DNA of 64,000 bases from JAXLRU01 sp046330935 (GCA_046330935.1 JAXLRU010000002.1:992001-1056000); one strand, 5' to 3'; shown: positions 8,494-17,082, counted from the stretch's first letter. Numbers and translations: made by a program. Notes: generated by a model from the letters alone, not told the origin.

Positions 8494-9417
8494 GTGCACT
8501 CGATCACCGACGCCCTGATCGGCGACTGGCACCGCGCCGAGTACGCCTCCGTGAAGGCATTCCTGCTCTTCGCCACGGCCGTGCTCATGTTCCGGCTCAC
8601 CGAACGCCGGACGATGGCGGTGTTCGCACCCTTCGACTGGGTCGACGCCGCCGCGACCGGCGCCATCGTGGGACGCACGGCCACGGCCACCGACGCGAGC
8701 TGGCTGACGGGCACTGCCGCGCTCGCCGCCCTCCTGCTGGCGCACACCGCGCTGGCCCGGTTGCGGTTCCTCGAGCCGGACCGTCGGTTCGTCGACCCGC
8801 CGCTGCGGGTGCTCGTGTGCGACGGCGAGGTCGACGCCCGCAGCCTGCGCCGCTGCGGTCTCACCGGGACCGACCTGCGCGCCGTCCTGCGCCAGCACGG
8901 CCAGCTCGACCTCGACGGCATCCACCTGGCGATCTTCGAGGCGCGCGGCCGGATCTCCGTGCTCTCGAAGGAGGCTGCCGTCGGCGTCCCGATCGCCATC
9001 GGCCATCGGCCACCGGCGCCGCCGGCCCTGGGCGCCGCGACGAGCGCGCCGCAGCCCAGGGCCCGCAGCCGCTGGACCGGGTTTAGAGCGGCGAGTCGCC
9101 GCGCCGCAACTGCGGCAGCAGGGCGTGGTCGGGGACCGACGTCCGGCAGGCCGTGCGGGCCCGTAGTCCTGGAGAGCGACACGCTGCTGAGGGTGATCCG
9201 GCACGAGAGTCTCGGCGGCGGCAGCGCGCTGAGCGAACGTCCCCGGGTGGCAGCCCGATCAGGCCCCCGTGGGCGAAGGCGCCGCGCCCCACGAGCGCTG
9301 AGCGCAGCCATTCCCGGCGATCGCGTCCCCTGCTCTGCCACCACCGCAGCTTTCGCGGCAGTCATCCGATCGCACCACGGATCCCCGTCCTGTCGTCAAA
9401 AGCGCCCACGGGGTTGA
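8494..9417 (+). CDS. DUF421 (YetF-like) membrane protein with an abnormal C-terminal run-on
   Basis: Starts at GTG 8494 after GGAG. Residues about 20-90 contain membrane helices and the family core (KAFLLFATAVLMFRLTERRTMAVFAPFDWVDAAATGAIVG). Residues 95-165 are the small soluble DUF421 domain (RFVDPPLRVLVCDGEVD... LDGIHLAIFEARGRISVLSKE). DUF421 proteins normally stop near this point, at about 150-230 residues. Here the frame continues for some 140 Arg/Ser/Ala-rich residues with no domain character. A one-base shift would bring a TAG at 9084-9086 into frame. I trust the first 170 residues and regard the rest as read-through of a lost stop or a frame error. Confidence 0.65.
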   Translation: MHSITDALIGDWHRAEYASVKAFLLFATAVLMFRLTERRTMAVFAPFDWVDAAATGAIVGRTATATDASWLTGTAALAALLLAHTALARLRFLEPDRRFVDPPLRVLVCDGEVDARSLRRCGLTGTDLRAVLRQHGQLDLDGIHLAIFEARGRISVLSKEAAVGVPIAIGHRPPAPPALGAATSAPQPRARSRWTGFRAASRRAATAAAGRGRGPTSGRPCGPVVLESDTLLRVIRHESLGGGSALSERPRVAARSGPRGRRRRAPRALSAAIPGDRVPCSATTAAFAAVIRSHHGSPSCRQKRPRG

Positions 9418-9847
9418 GGTCACGGCTCGGTGGGAGGCGGCGCTCGACGAGTCCGGCAGGCCACGGGTTCCGCGAGGGCGGGATGCCGCCCGTGCCGGCG
9501 GGTGGCCACGACGACGTGGACGCCCGTCGGTGCGGGCGCAGTCGTCTCCCGTCCAGGTCCGTCGCCCGGCGCGCGGTGTGGCGCGGGACGCCAGAGGGTG
9601 CGGGGCGGCGCCGGCCCTGGGCGCGCTGACCCGTGGGTGCTCGACACCCATGACGCCGGGGCGGAGAGCACCATCGCTGCGCCCTTCGTCGCCTACTTGT
9701 ATCGCTCGCCGACCAGAGACCGGGCGGCGTGCAGCGCAGTCCCGCCAACTGGCTCTCACCCCTGGCGGCGAGATGACGATCACAATTTCCTGCTATGGTG
9801 CATCGAAGCAAGGTACCAAAGAATTTTCGACGATCGGGGATTGAAAG
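9418..9847 (+). other. 430-bp gap with no credible gene; composition drops toward its right end
   Basis: Several open frames cross this stretch on both strands but all are Arg-rich shadows without ribosome-binding sites. From about 9770 the sequence becomes clearly AT-richer and runs into the lower-GC gene at 9848. TATGGT near 9793-9798 is a possible -10 element, with no convincing -35 box. Confidence 0.4.
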
Positions 9848-10426
9848 ATGTCGAAGTGGCCTCATCGCGTGTGCGCCGTAGTTCTCGGCGCACTGTTGGC
9901 GCTCAATGCAGGAACGGCAGTCTCGCAAGCCACCCCCAGTAAGGCAGTGACGTGCGCCACGGCGCAGGAGGATGGCTCTACCGGCCAGGACCAGCTACGT
10001 CCGGCCACGGTCTGTTGCGTGACCACCTACTACACGGTGACGGGGCAGAAGATCGCTATCAACGTCAGCGGTCAAGGCATCTTCCGGAGCGGTCCGGGCG
10101 GTACGGTCACCGGCACTAAGACTGGCTCTGGCACGACGAGTTTCGCCGTTCGCGCGGGAGCCGAGGCGGAGGCGGGCATGGTTCTGGCGAAAGCCAAAGT
10201 ATCCGTGGATGCCACACTCACTGTTTCGCATACCGAAAGCCTCTCGAGGACTTACACGCGAAGCATCACGGCGGGTAAGTACGGGAATATGCGTTGGGTC
10301 AATTGGGGAAAGCGTGTGACCTACGCGAAGTACAGGACGAACTCGAACTGTTCGCGCACCACGCTGGCCACGGGGGTTATCGATTACCCAACGGATGCGG
10401 AAGGTTTCAAGTACTGGGAAGACTGA
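9848..10426 (+). CDS. Secreted protein of unknown function, lower GC than its surroundings
   Basis: A 192-residue protein with a Sec signal peptide (KWPHRVCAVVLGALLALNAGTAVSQA). The mature part has a CC pair (TVCCVTTYYTVTG), a long Thr/Ser/Val-rich beta segment with alternating residues (SFAVRAGAEAEAGMVLAKAKVSVDATLTVSHTES), and a C-terminal KYGNMRWVNWGKRVTYAKYRTNSNC... YWED. The layout resembles small secreted beta-proteins common in Streptomyces annotated as hypothetical. The amphipathic strand pair would also fit a pore-forming protein, but that is inference. Codon use is less GC-biased than the neighbours, suggesting later acquisition. Confidence 0.75.
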   Translation: MSKWPHRVCAVVLGALLALNAGTAVSQATPSKAVTCATAQEDGSTGQDQLRPATVCCVTTYYTVTGQKIAINVSGQGIFRSGPGGTVTGTKTGSGTTSFAVRAGAEAEAGMVLAKAKVSVDATLTVSHTESLSRTYTRSITAGKYGNMRWVNWGKRVTYAKYRTNSNCSRTTLATGVIDYPTDAEGFKYWED

Positions 10427-10501
10427 GGCCTGAACCCTGTCCGGCGTCGCGATGACGGCGCGGCCGACCCGTCGTTTCGAGCACATGAAGGAAGCGCTGT
10501 C

Positions 10502-11062
10502 GTGACGAAAATGCTAAGGACTGCGACGGTCTTGGGTGTCGCGGCCATCTTGTTTACCGGCTGCAGCAGCGGCAGCGGCGCGGGACTGCAACAGCAGGGT
10601 CTGAACTCGGTCACGAGGCATCCCACCCGAGGTGAGACAAGCACCACCTCGGGTGGGGGGCCCTCCGATTCTGGGCCACTGAAGGTGCAGCCCGAGCGTT
10701 CGACCGCTCCCCCACGCATCCCTGACGTGCTCCCGGGGCAGATCGCGTACGCCAGCCTCCAACCCAATGGTGACATCGTAAGTCGCACGACCGGGGATGC
10801 CCGGGCTGACCGCACCTACCTGCTCCAGGGGATGTGCCACCCCAAGAGGCCGGGGCTCGGTTCCATCGCTTACGAAGTGCGTGCTGTGGACAGCCGCGTG
10901 ATCTCGCAGGGTCAGATTTCCTGCCAGGGTTCCACGACCGTCGACACTGCTCTCGTCAATTACTCCGGCCAGGTGACGATCTCCTTCCCCGGGGCGCGGT
11001 CCTCAGAGCTCGCCGGACTCTTCGCGGCGGTCGTTCCCGCCGACGACGAGAAACAGGGATGA
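10502..11062 (+). CDS. Lipoprotein of unknown function
   Basis: A 186-residue protein starting at GTG 10502 behind GAAGGAAG. A lipobox (AAILFTGC, Cys at about 21) follows a hydrophobic helix, so the mature protein is probably lipid-anchored outside the membrane. A Ser/Gly/Thr/Pro-rich linker to about residue 75 precedes a compact C-terminal domain with two cysteines (GMCHPKRPG, ISCQG) that may pair. It shares strand and somewhat lower GC with the gene 75 bp upstream, so the two may be co-acquired and co-transcribed. I recognise no family. Confidence 0.72.
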   Translation: MTKMLRTATVLGVAAILFTGCSSGSGAGLQQQGLNSVTRHPTRGETSTTSGGGPSDSGPLKVQPERSTAPPRIPDVLPGQIAYASLQPNGDIVSRTTGDARADRTYLLQGMCHPKRPGLGSIAYEVRAVDSRVISQGQISCQGSTTVDTALVNYSGQVTISFPGARSSELAGLFAAVVPADDEKQG

Positions 11063-11300
11063 GAGCCGGGGAGCGGCGAAAGGCAACCGACCGGGTCGAG
11101 CGCGCTCCTCGATCAGGGGCACTTGGCGAGGTCCCAGACCTGCCGCTGCGGCCACCTGGCCGAATCGGCTCGGGCCGCGTGGAGCTTCATCGAAGGTTCT
11201 TGGTAACGTGCGGGGCGTTACCGCGCCCGTAGCGGGACCCCGACGGCCAGCGGTGGCGACGCCGCGGGCGCAGCCCTTGCGGATCCGCGACGATGCCGGG

Positions 11301-12872
11301 GTGGACGAACTGCTGCTCGCCGCCGTGCTCCTCGCCGGTGTCGTGGCCCTCACACCCCTCGCCGACCACCTGCAGATCCCCCAACCGATCCTGCTCACCC
11401 TCTTCGGGTTGGGGATCGCGCTGGTGCCGGGGCTGCCGGACCTCGCGGTCGACCCCGACCTGATCCTGCCGGTCGTGCTGCCGCCGCTGCTGTTCGCGGC
11501 GACCCAGCGGACGACGGCGGAGCAGCTGCGCGACCGTGCGGGCGGGGTGCTGCTGCTCGCCGGCGGCCTGACCGTCGCGACCGCCGCGGCCGTCGCGGTG
11601 GTCGCCCACCTCGCCGGACTGTCCTGGGCGTGGGCGTGCGTCCTCGGCGCGCTCGTGTCGCCACCCGACCCGGTGGCGGCGACGGCGGTGGCCCGCAGCC
11701 TGCGCCTGCCCGAGCGGCTGGTCGTCCTGCTGGAGGGCGAAGGGCTGTTCAACGACGCCGTCGCGCTGGTGATGTTCGAGCTGGCCGTCATCGCCGCGAC
11801 GGGCGACGGCCTGAACGTGCCCGAGGGCGGCCTCGCCCTCCTCCTCGCCGTGGGCGTCGGCGTGGCCGCTGGGCTCGCCCTCGGCGCCCTGACCCGATGG
11901 GTCCTCGACATCGTCCACGACGCCCCCGCCGAGACGACCATCACCATCGCCGCGCCGTTCGTGGCCTACCTGGGCGCCGACGAACTGGGCGGCTCCGGCG
12001 TCCTCGCCGTGCTGTGCCTGGGCCTGTTCCTGCGCAGCCGTGGCCATTCCGCGATCACCTCCCAGGGGTGGCTGCTCGGCCGCGCCGTCTGGAGCTACCT
12101 CGACTTCCTGCTCACCAGCCTCGTCTTCGCCCTGCTCGGCTTCGAGCTGCTGCGCGTCGTCTCGCACAGCTCCACGGGCGCGCACACGCTGGGGCTGACC
12201 GCGGGCGTCATCGCCGTCCTCGTCGCCGTCCGCGGGGTGTGGCTGTTCGGCTCCGCCGCGGCTCTGGGTCCCGTGGGTCGGCGGAGGGACGTCGCGGCCC
12301 CGGACTCCCCGCGGGAGCTCGGGGTCGCCGTGTGGGCGGGAATGCGCGGCGTGGTCACGGTCGCCGCGGCGCTGTCCCTGCCGGCCCTCGGCGCCGACGG
12401 GCGCGCCCTGCCGCAGCGGCAGGAGGTGGTGCTCGTCGCCCTGCTGACGGTGCTCGTCACCCTCGTCGTCCAGGGCCTCACCCTCGCCCCGCTGATCCGC
12501 CGGCTCGGGGTGGGCTCCGACGTCGACGAGGCGGCCGAGGTCGCCCACCTGCGCCGACGAGCGGCCGAGGAGGCGCTGCGGCGGGTCCGCGAGGAACGGC
12601 ACGCTCACCCCGACGTCGTCGTCGCCGCCGTCGAGGAACAGCTGGAGGGACGGCTTCGCGCCTACGAGCGACTCGAACGCGCCCGTGACCGCACCGGGGA
12701 CGCCGACCGCGACGCCGAGCTGGACGCCGGGCTGCGGCGGGCGCTGGAGCTGGCGGCCGACGCCGAGCGGTCCGTCGTCCTGCGGGCCCGCCACGACGGC
12801 GAGGTGAGCCCCGAGGTGGCCGACACCGTCCTGCGCGACATCGAGTCGCGGGCGGTGCGCGACCTCGGCTGA
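11301..12872 (+). CDS. CPA1-family Na+/H+ antiporter
   Basis: A 523-residue membrane protein with about 12 transmembrane helices over residues 1-400. The CPA1/NhaP ion-site motif is visible in GALVSPPDPVAATAVARSLRLP (tandem Asp region) and LLEGEGLFNDAVALVMFE, the conserved NDA element. The remaining 120 residues form a charged cytoplasmic tail predicted helical (EVAHLRRRAAEEALRRVREE). It should exchange Na+ or K+ for H+ and serve pH and salt homeostasis. The start is uncertain: GTG 11301 puts the first helix near the N-terminus, and an upstream in-frame GTG at 11208 would add an unconserved Arg/Pro leader. Confidence 0.85.
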   Translation: MDELLLAAVLLAGVVALTPLADHLQIPQPILLTLFGLGIALVPGLPDLAVDPDLILPVVLPPLLFAATQRTTAEQLRDRAGGVLLLAGGLTVATAAAVAVVAHLAGLSWAWACVLGALVSPPDPVAATAVARSLRLPERLVVLLEGEGLFNDAVALVMFELAVIAATGDGLNVPEGGLALLLAVGVGVAAGLALGALTRWVLDIVHDAPAETTITIAAPFVAYLGADELGGSGVLAVLCLGLFLRSRGHSAITSQGWLLGRAVWSYLDFLLTSLVFALLGFELLRVVSHSSTGAHTLGLTAGVIAVLVAVRGVWLFGSAAALGPVGRRRDVAAPDSPRELGVAVWAGMRGVVTVAAALSLPALGADGRALPQRQEVVLVALLTVLVTLVVQGLTLAPLIRRLGVGSDVDEAAEVAHLRRRAAEEALRRVREERHAHPDVVVAAVEEQLEGRLRAYERLERARDRTGDADRDAELDAGLRRALELAADAERSVVLRARHDGEVSPEVADTVLRDIESRAVRDLG

Positions 12873-12964
12873 CGTCCAGGCATGACCGGGCCGGGCGCGG
12901 GTAGCGGATCAGTGGGGTGGCCGTACCGGACGCGCCGCCCCGATCGCCGTCCCGAGGAGCCCGT

Positions 12965-14023
12965 GTGCGCGCCCTGACCGTCGTCCCGAAGCGTCCCGGC
13001 AGCCTCGCCGTCACCGACGTCGACGAGCCCGAGCCGGGCGCGGGCGAGCTGCTGGTCGACGGCCTCGCCGTCGGCGTGTGCGGCACGGACAAGGAGATCG
13101 CGGCGGGGGAGTACGGCTGGGCGCCGCCGGGACGCGAGCGGCTGGTGCTGGGCCACGAGTCGCTCGGACGCGTCCGCGAGGCGCCCGAGGGCAGCGGCTT
13201 CGCGGTGGGCGACCTCGTCGTCGGCGTGGTGCGGCGTCCCGACCCGCAACCCTGCGGGGCGTGCGCGCACGACCGCTGGGACATGTGCCGCAACGGCCGC
13301 TACACCGAGCGCGGGATCAAGGAGCTCGACGGGTACGCGTCGCAACGCTGGACGATCGTCCCCCGGTTCGCGGTGCGGCTGCAGCCGCAGCTGGGCGAGG
13401 TGGGCGTGCTGCTGGAACCCATGTCCGTGGTCGCGAAGGCGTGGTCGGAGGTGGACGCCGTGGGCCGCCGGTCGTGGTTCGAGCCGCGGACGGCGCTGGT
13501 CACCGGGGCGGGGCCGATCGGCCTGCTCGCGGCGCTGCTCGGCGTGCAGCGCGGCCTCGACGTGCACGTGCTGGACCGGGTGGAGGACGGCGCCAAGCCC
13601 GAGCTGGTGCGCGACCTGGGTGCCACCTACCACTGCGGGGACGTCGACGCCCTCGTCGACGAGCTCCAGCCCGAGGTGGTGATCGAGGCGACGGGCGCCG
13701 CGCAGGTCGTCGTCGCGGCGATGACGAACACCGCCCCCTACGGCATCGTCTGCCTGACCGGCGTCTCGGCGCCCGGGCGGCGGCTGACCCTCGACGCGGC
13801 GGCGCTGAACCGGCAGCTCGTGCTCGACAACGGCGTCGTCATCGGCTCCGTCAACGCCAGCCGCGACCACTACTCGGCGGCAGCCGACGCGCTCGCGGAT
13901 GCCGACGACGCGTGGCTGGGCCGCCTGATCACGCGCCGCGTCCCGCTGGAGGACGCCGCCCAGGCGTTCGAGGCGGCGCAGGCCGACGACGACATCAAGG
14001 TGGTCCTCGACCTGGCCGGCTGA
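12965..14023 (+). CDS. Zinc-dependent glucose 1-dehydrogenase-like MDR protein
   Basis: A 352-residue medium-chain dehydrogenase. The catalytic zinc ligands are visible in VGVCGTDKEIAAGEYG and LVLGHESLG, the structural-zinc cluster is partly kept (PQPCGACAHDRWDMCRNGRY), and the Rossmann motif is TGAGPIGLLAALLG. The N-terminus (ALTVVPKRPGSLAV) and the GEYGWAPPGRERLVLGHES block match the archaeal/actinobacterial glucose dehydrogenase subgroup, which oxidises D-glucose with NAD(P)+. The substrate is inferred from that resemblance. GTG 12965 follows GAGGAG. It converges on the NmrA-like gene with a 9-bp gap. Confidence 0.85.
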   Translation: MRALTVVPKRPGSLAVTDVDEPEPGAGELLVDGLAVGVCGTDKEIAAGEYGWAPPGRERLVLGHESLGRVREAPEGSGFAVGDLVVGVVRRPDPQPCGACAHDRWDMCRNGRYTERGIKELDGYASQRWTIVPRFAVRLQPQLGEVGVLLEPMSVVAKAWSEVDAVGRRSWFEPRTALVTGAGPIGLLAALLGVQRGLDVHVLDRVEDGAKPELVRDLGATYHCGDVDALVDELQPEVVIEATGAAQVVVAAMTNTAPYGIVCLTGVSAPGRRLTLDAAALNRQLVLDNGVVIGSVNASRDHYSAAADALADADDAWLGRLITRRVPLEDAAQAFEAAQADDDIKVVLDLAG

Positions 14024-14032
14024 GGGCGGCGA

Positions 14033-14899
14033 TCAGGACCGCGGCGTCCGCGACAGGTCCGCGAGCACCTCGGCGGCGGTGCGGGGCTCGCGGCCGAGCA
14101 GTGCGGCGAGCAGCGGATCGGTCCCGGCGAACCGGCCCTGCTGGGCCGCCTGGTACATGCCGAGCATGAAACGCGCCCTGGGTTCGGACTGGCCCGCCGC
14201 GACGCAGCGGGCGACCCAGTCGTCCTCGCCGATCACCTCGAATCCGACGGGCCTTCCGCTGAGCTGCGACGCCGTACGGGCCAGGTCGGCGAACGCCGGG
14301 GCGGCCGCGGCCGTCATCGTCAGGGGTCCGTCGAGGGGTTCCTCGCGCAGCAGCACTGCGGCGGCCGCCTCGGCTGCGTCCTCGCGCGCCGTCCACGAGA
14401 CGGGGCCGTCCGCGGGCACCGACACCACGCCGGTCTCCTGCCACGGGCCCATCAGCCAGTGCAGGCTGTGGGCGTAGAAGCCGTTGCGGAGTGCGGTCCA
14501 GGGCAGGCCGGAGGCGGCGAGCATCGCCTCGGTGGCGGCGTGGTGGCGGGCGGGAAGGAAGGGCGAGTCGTCGCCCGCCCCCTGGTGGCTGGTGTAGAGG
14601 ATCCGGCTGACCCCGGCGTCGACGGCGGCGTCGACGGCGTTGCGGTGCTGCCGCAGGGTGTCGCCGTGAGGGTCGTTCGACGACACCAGGAGCAGGTGAT
14701 CCGTGCCGGAGAACGCCGAACGGAGGCCATTCGGGTCGTCGTAGTGGCCCGACCGCACGTCGACTCCGAGGTCGGCGAACCTGGCGGCGCGACGCGGGTC
14801 GCGCGCGACGACCCTCACCCGGCTCGGCGGCAGCACCCGGAGCAGGTGGTCGGCGGTCGCGCCGTTGAGCGCCCCGGTCGCGCCCGTGATCGTAATCAT
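14033..14899 (-). CDS. NmrA-like NAD(P)-binding oxidoreductase
   Basis: A 288-residue atypical short-chain dehydrogenase. The N-terminal MITITGATGALNGATADHLL is the dinucleotide-binding loop, followed by RVVARDPRRAARFADLGVDVRSGHYDD and HLLLVSSND. The fold and length match QorB-type NADPH:quinone oxidoreductases or redox-sensing NmrA proteins. ATG 14899 follows GAGAGGG. It is transcribed divergently from a TetR regulator across an 86-bp spacer containing a strong palindrome, so it is probably the target of that regulator and induced by a small electrophile or quinone-like ligand (inference). Confidence 0.85.
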   Translation of the reverse strand: MITITGATGALNGATADHLLRVLPPSRVRVVARDPRRAARFADLGVDVRSGHYDDPNGLRSAFSGTDHLLLVSSNDPHGDTLRQHRNAVDAAVDAGVSRILYTSHQGAGDDSPFLPARHHAATEAMLAASGLPWTALRNGFYAHSLHWLMGPWQETGVVSVPADGPVSWTAREDAAEAAAAVLLREEPLDGPLTMTAAAAPAFADLARTASQLSGRPVGFEVIGEDDWVARCVAAGQSEPRARFMLGMYQAAQQGRFAGTDPLLAALLGREPRTAAEVLADLSRTPRS

Positions 14900-14916
14900 C
14901 GGTATCGCCCTCTCGT

Positions 14917-14961
14917 TATCAATGGAAACAGGCCCGACCGTACGGGGTGTTTCCACTGATA
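14917..14961. promoter_or_regulatory. Inverted repeat in the divergent NmrA/TetR promoter, likely TetR operator
   Basis: Arms TATCAATGGAAACA (14917-14930) and TGTTTCCACTGATA (14948-14961) pair with one mismatch around a 17-nt spacer. The repeat fills the space between the two start codons (14899 and 14986). CGTTATC also recurs at 14914-14920 and 14971-14977. Autoregulation plus control of the divergent gene is the usual arrangement for TetR regulators. Confidence 0.7.
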
Positions 14962-14985
14962 GCAAGTGACCGTTATCGTTGCCTC

Positions 14986-15720
14986 GTGATCGAGAGGACT
15001 CCGGCGCGGGACGACATCCGGCTGCGCATCGTCCAGGCGAGCGCGGCCCTCCTGGCGGAGGGGGGCGCCGAGCGCGTCACCACGAGAGCCGTGGCCGAGC
15101 GGGCCGGAGTCCAGGCGCCGACGATCTACCGGCTGTTCGGGGACAAGGACGGCCTCCTCGACGCCGTCGCCGAGCATGCGCTGGCGCAGTTCAGCGCCTC
15201 CAAGGCGGCCGGCCTCGAGGCCGCCGCCGCTGCGGGCGCCGACCCGATCGCGGACCTGCGAGCCGGCTGGGACCTGACCATCGGCTTCGGGCTCGCCAAC
15301 CCCGACCTGTTCGTGATCATGAGCGACCCTCGCCGCGGTCGGGGGTCGCCCGCGGCGGCATCCGCCCTGCAGGTGCTGGAGGAGCGCATGCGGCGCGTGG
15401 CGGCGTCCGGGCGCCTGCGCGTGCGGGAGGGCGAGGCTGCGCGGCTGATGCACGCGGCCGGGACCGGTGCCGTGCTCGCCCTGCTCGCCGAGCCGGCGTC
15501 CTCGCGCGACCCGCGGCTGGCCGACGTCCTGTTCGACGCCGTGATGACGCAGGTCCTCGCGCCCTCGCTGCCGCCGCCGGGTCCCGGGCCTGCCGAAGAG
15601 CCCGCCCGGACGGCGGCGCTCGCCCTGCGCGCCCTGGCCCGCGACCTCGTGGCGCTGTCGCCCGCGGAACGGGCCGTCCTCACGGAGTGGCTGGACCGGA
15701 TCGTCGACCGACCGGCCTGA
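14986..15720 (+). CDS. TetR-family transcriptional regulator
   Basis: A 244-residue regulator. The N-terminal DNA-binding domain is clear: IRLRIVQASAALLAEGGAERVTTRAVAERAGVQAPTIYRLFGDKDGLLDAV, with the helix-turn-helix at about residues 35-55. The rest is a helical ligand-binding and dimerisation domain ending LAERAVLTEWLDRIV-like. It starts at GTG 14986, directly right of the palindrome. By position it most likely represses itself and the divergent NmrA-like oxidoreductase. The ligand cannot be predicted. Confidence 0.9.
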   Translation: MIERTPARDDIRLRIVQASAALLAEGGAERVTTRAVAERAGVQAPTIYRLFGDKDGLLDAVAEHALAQFSASKAAGLEAAAAAGADPIADLRAGWDLTIGFGLANPDLFVIMSDPRRGRGSPAAASALQVLEERMRRVAASGRLRVREGEAARLMHAAGTGAVLALLAEPASSRDPRLADVLFDAVMTQVLAPSLPPPGPGPAEEPARTAALALRALARDLVALSPAERAVLTEWLDRIVDRPA

Positions 15721-15773
15721 CGGGGGCAGCCCCTCGAGGGTGCGGCCGCGCGCGAGCGAGGGTGCCCGGAACG

Positions 15774-15809
15774 CCGCGAGCGGCGCCGGTAATCCGGCGC
15801 CGCTCGCGG
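15774..15809. terminator. Bidirectional terminator between convergent genes
   Basis: A perfect 16-bp stem (15774-15789 with 15794-15809) with a TAAT loop sits between the TetR stop and the stop of the secreted hydrolase on the other strand. It has no U-run, as is common for high-GC actinobacterial terminators. Confidence 0.75.
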
Positions 15810-15864
15810 ATCGTCGCTTACCGCCCCGCACTCGGCGAGGGCCGAAGCGGGACCTCGTGTCGGG

Positions 15865-17082
15865 TCAGGCTCGGGTGCAGTCCACCGACACGGCGGTGGG
15901 GTCGCCCGTGCCGCGCACGAGCAGCGTCGACCCGGCGGGCAGCACCTCGGTGACGCCGGCGGCTGCGGGAGTGCGCAGCCCCGAGGCCGAGCCGGTGACC
16001 GTCGCGACCCAGCCGCCCGCCCATGCGGCCGTGACGTCGACCGTGCCGCACGCGGCGTTGGGCTTATTGACCGTGCGGGTGATCGTCTTGCAGGTCTTCT
16101 TGCCGTTCTTGCCCGTCTTGCACCTCTTCACGATCTTGACCTTGCCCGTCTTCGTGGGCTTGGTGGTCGTGGTGGTCGGCGGCGTCGAGTTCGTGGTCGG
16201 CGACGTCGTGGTGGGCGTGGGCGTCGTCGTGGTGGGGGTGGGCGTGGGGGTGCTCAGCGTGAGGTTCTTCTGCTGCACCTGCCACTGGCCGCCCCGGCAC
16301 AGCGTGCAGTTGGGGCCGACGAAGTTCGCGCCCGCCGCCTGGTCGCCCTTGAGCTGCCAGTTGGCCCACAGCACCCCGACGCGGCCGAACTCGCCGCCGT
16401 TGGGCTGCGTGTAGGTGCCGCCGTGCCCCACGTTGAGATTGCCCATCCATGCGGGCAGGGTCGAGGGCAGCTTGCCCCAGTCGTCCATGGCGTTGTTGTA
16501 GGCGATGTCACCGGGGCCGCCGATGAAGTAGCCGATGGGGTGGTCGAGTCGGCGCAGCTGGTAGTCGTCGGCGTCGTTGAGCAGGCCGCTGCTGAAGATC
16601 ATCGTGGTGGCGACGTGGGGGTCGCCCGAGACGGCGTAGGCCTCGAGGCCGCCGCACGACCAGCCCGCCGCGGCGATCTTGTCGGTGAGGAGGCGGCCGA
16701 AGTACTTGCTGCCCTGGCGGGTGTTCTCGGCCACGGCCCAGTCGATCGAGGCCTGCATCATCGCGGAGGTGGTGGAGGGCCCGCCGCCCGGTGCGCCGCT
16801 CGCGATCACCAGGTAGCCGTAGGAGGCGATCTGCTCCAGGAACGGCTGCTGGTCGAGCCCGCGGCCCGAGCACCCGCCGTTGCCCCAGACCATCACCGGC
16901 ATCTTGTCGGTCGGCAGGTTGTCGGGGCGGTAGATCGTGTGGTTCGCGAGGTTGCTCGCGGTCTCGTAGCTCGCGGGGTTGGGGCCGGTGCCGCTCGCCG
17001 CCGAGGCCGGGGTGGCCGCCGCAGCGACGAGGACGCCGCCGACCAGCGTGGCCGCCGAGGCCATGACCAGGTGCTTTCGCAT
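15865..17082 (-). CDS. Secreted alpha/beta hydrolase (esterase-like) with Thr/Pro and Lys-rich linkers
   Basis: A 405-residue exported protein with a signal peptide ending near ATPASAAS. The catalytic domain (about 30-275) has an alpha/beta hydrolase layout: MVWGNGGCSGRGLDQQPF oxyanion region, nucleophile elbow GWSCGG (Ser142), GGPGDIAYNN and GHGG as candidate acid and His positions. A TP-repeat linker leads to RCKTGKNGKKTCKTIT and a short Cys-flanked beta domain resembling a shrunken CBM2. The same Lys/Cys motif occurs in the GH74 enzyme. A polysaccharide or polyester ester bond is the likely substrate, unproven. ATG 17082 follows GGAAGGG. Confidence 0.78.
   Translation of the reverse strand: MRKHLVMASAATLVGGVLVAAAATPASAASGTGPNPASYETASNLANHTIYRPDNLPTDKMPVMVWGNGGCSGRGLDQQPFLEQIASYGYLVIASGAPGGGPSTTSAMMQASIDWAVAENTRQGSKYFGRLLTDKIAAAGWSCGGLEAYAVSGDPHVATTMIFSSGLLNDADDYQLRRLDHPIGYFIGGPGDIAYNNAMDDWGKLPSTLPAWMGNLNVGHGGTYTQPNGGEFGRVGVLWANWQLKGDQAAGANFVGPNCTLCRGGQWQVQQKNLTLSTPTPTPTTTTPTPTTTSPTTNSTPPTTTTTKPTKTGKVKIVKRCKTGKNGKKTCKTITRTVNKPNAACGTVDVTAAWAGGWVATVTGSASGLRTPAAAGVTEVLPAGSTLLVRGTGDPTAVSVDCTRA

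Noticed and set aside
5617..9204. A 1195-codon frame antisense to the GH127 and DUF421 genes
   Set aside because: Low-complexity Ala/Gly/Arg/Val composition, no ribosome-binding site, and complete overlap with well-supported genes.
9259..9928. Open frames of 104-188 codons on both strands between the DUF421 gene and the 192-residue secreted protein
   Set aside because: All are Arg/Pro/Ser-rich, mutually overlapping and lack start signals; the secreted protein frame has a signal peptide and a better composition.
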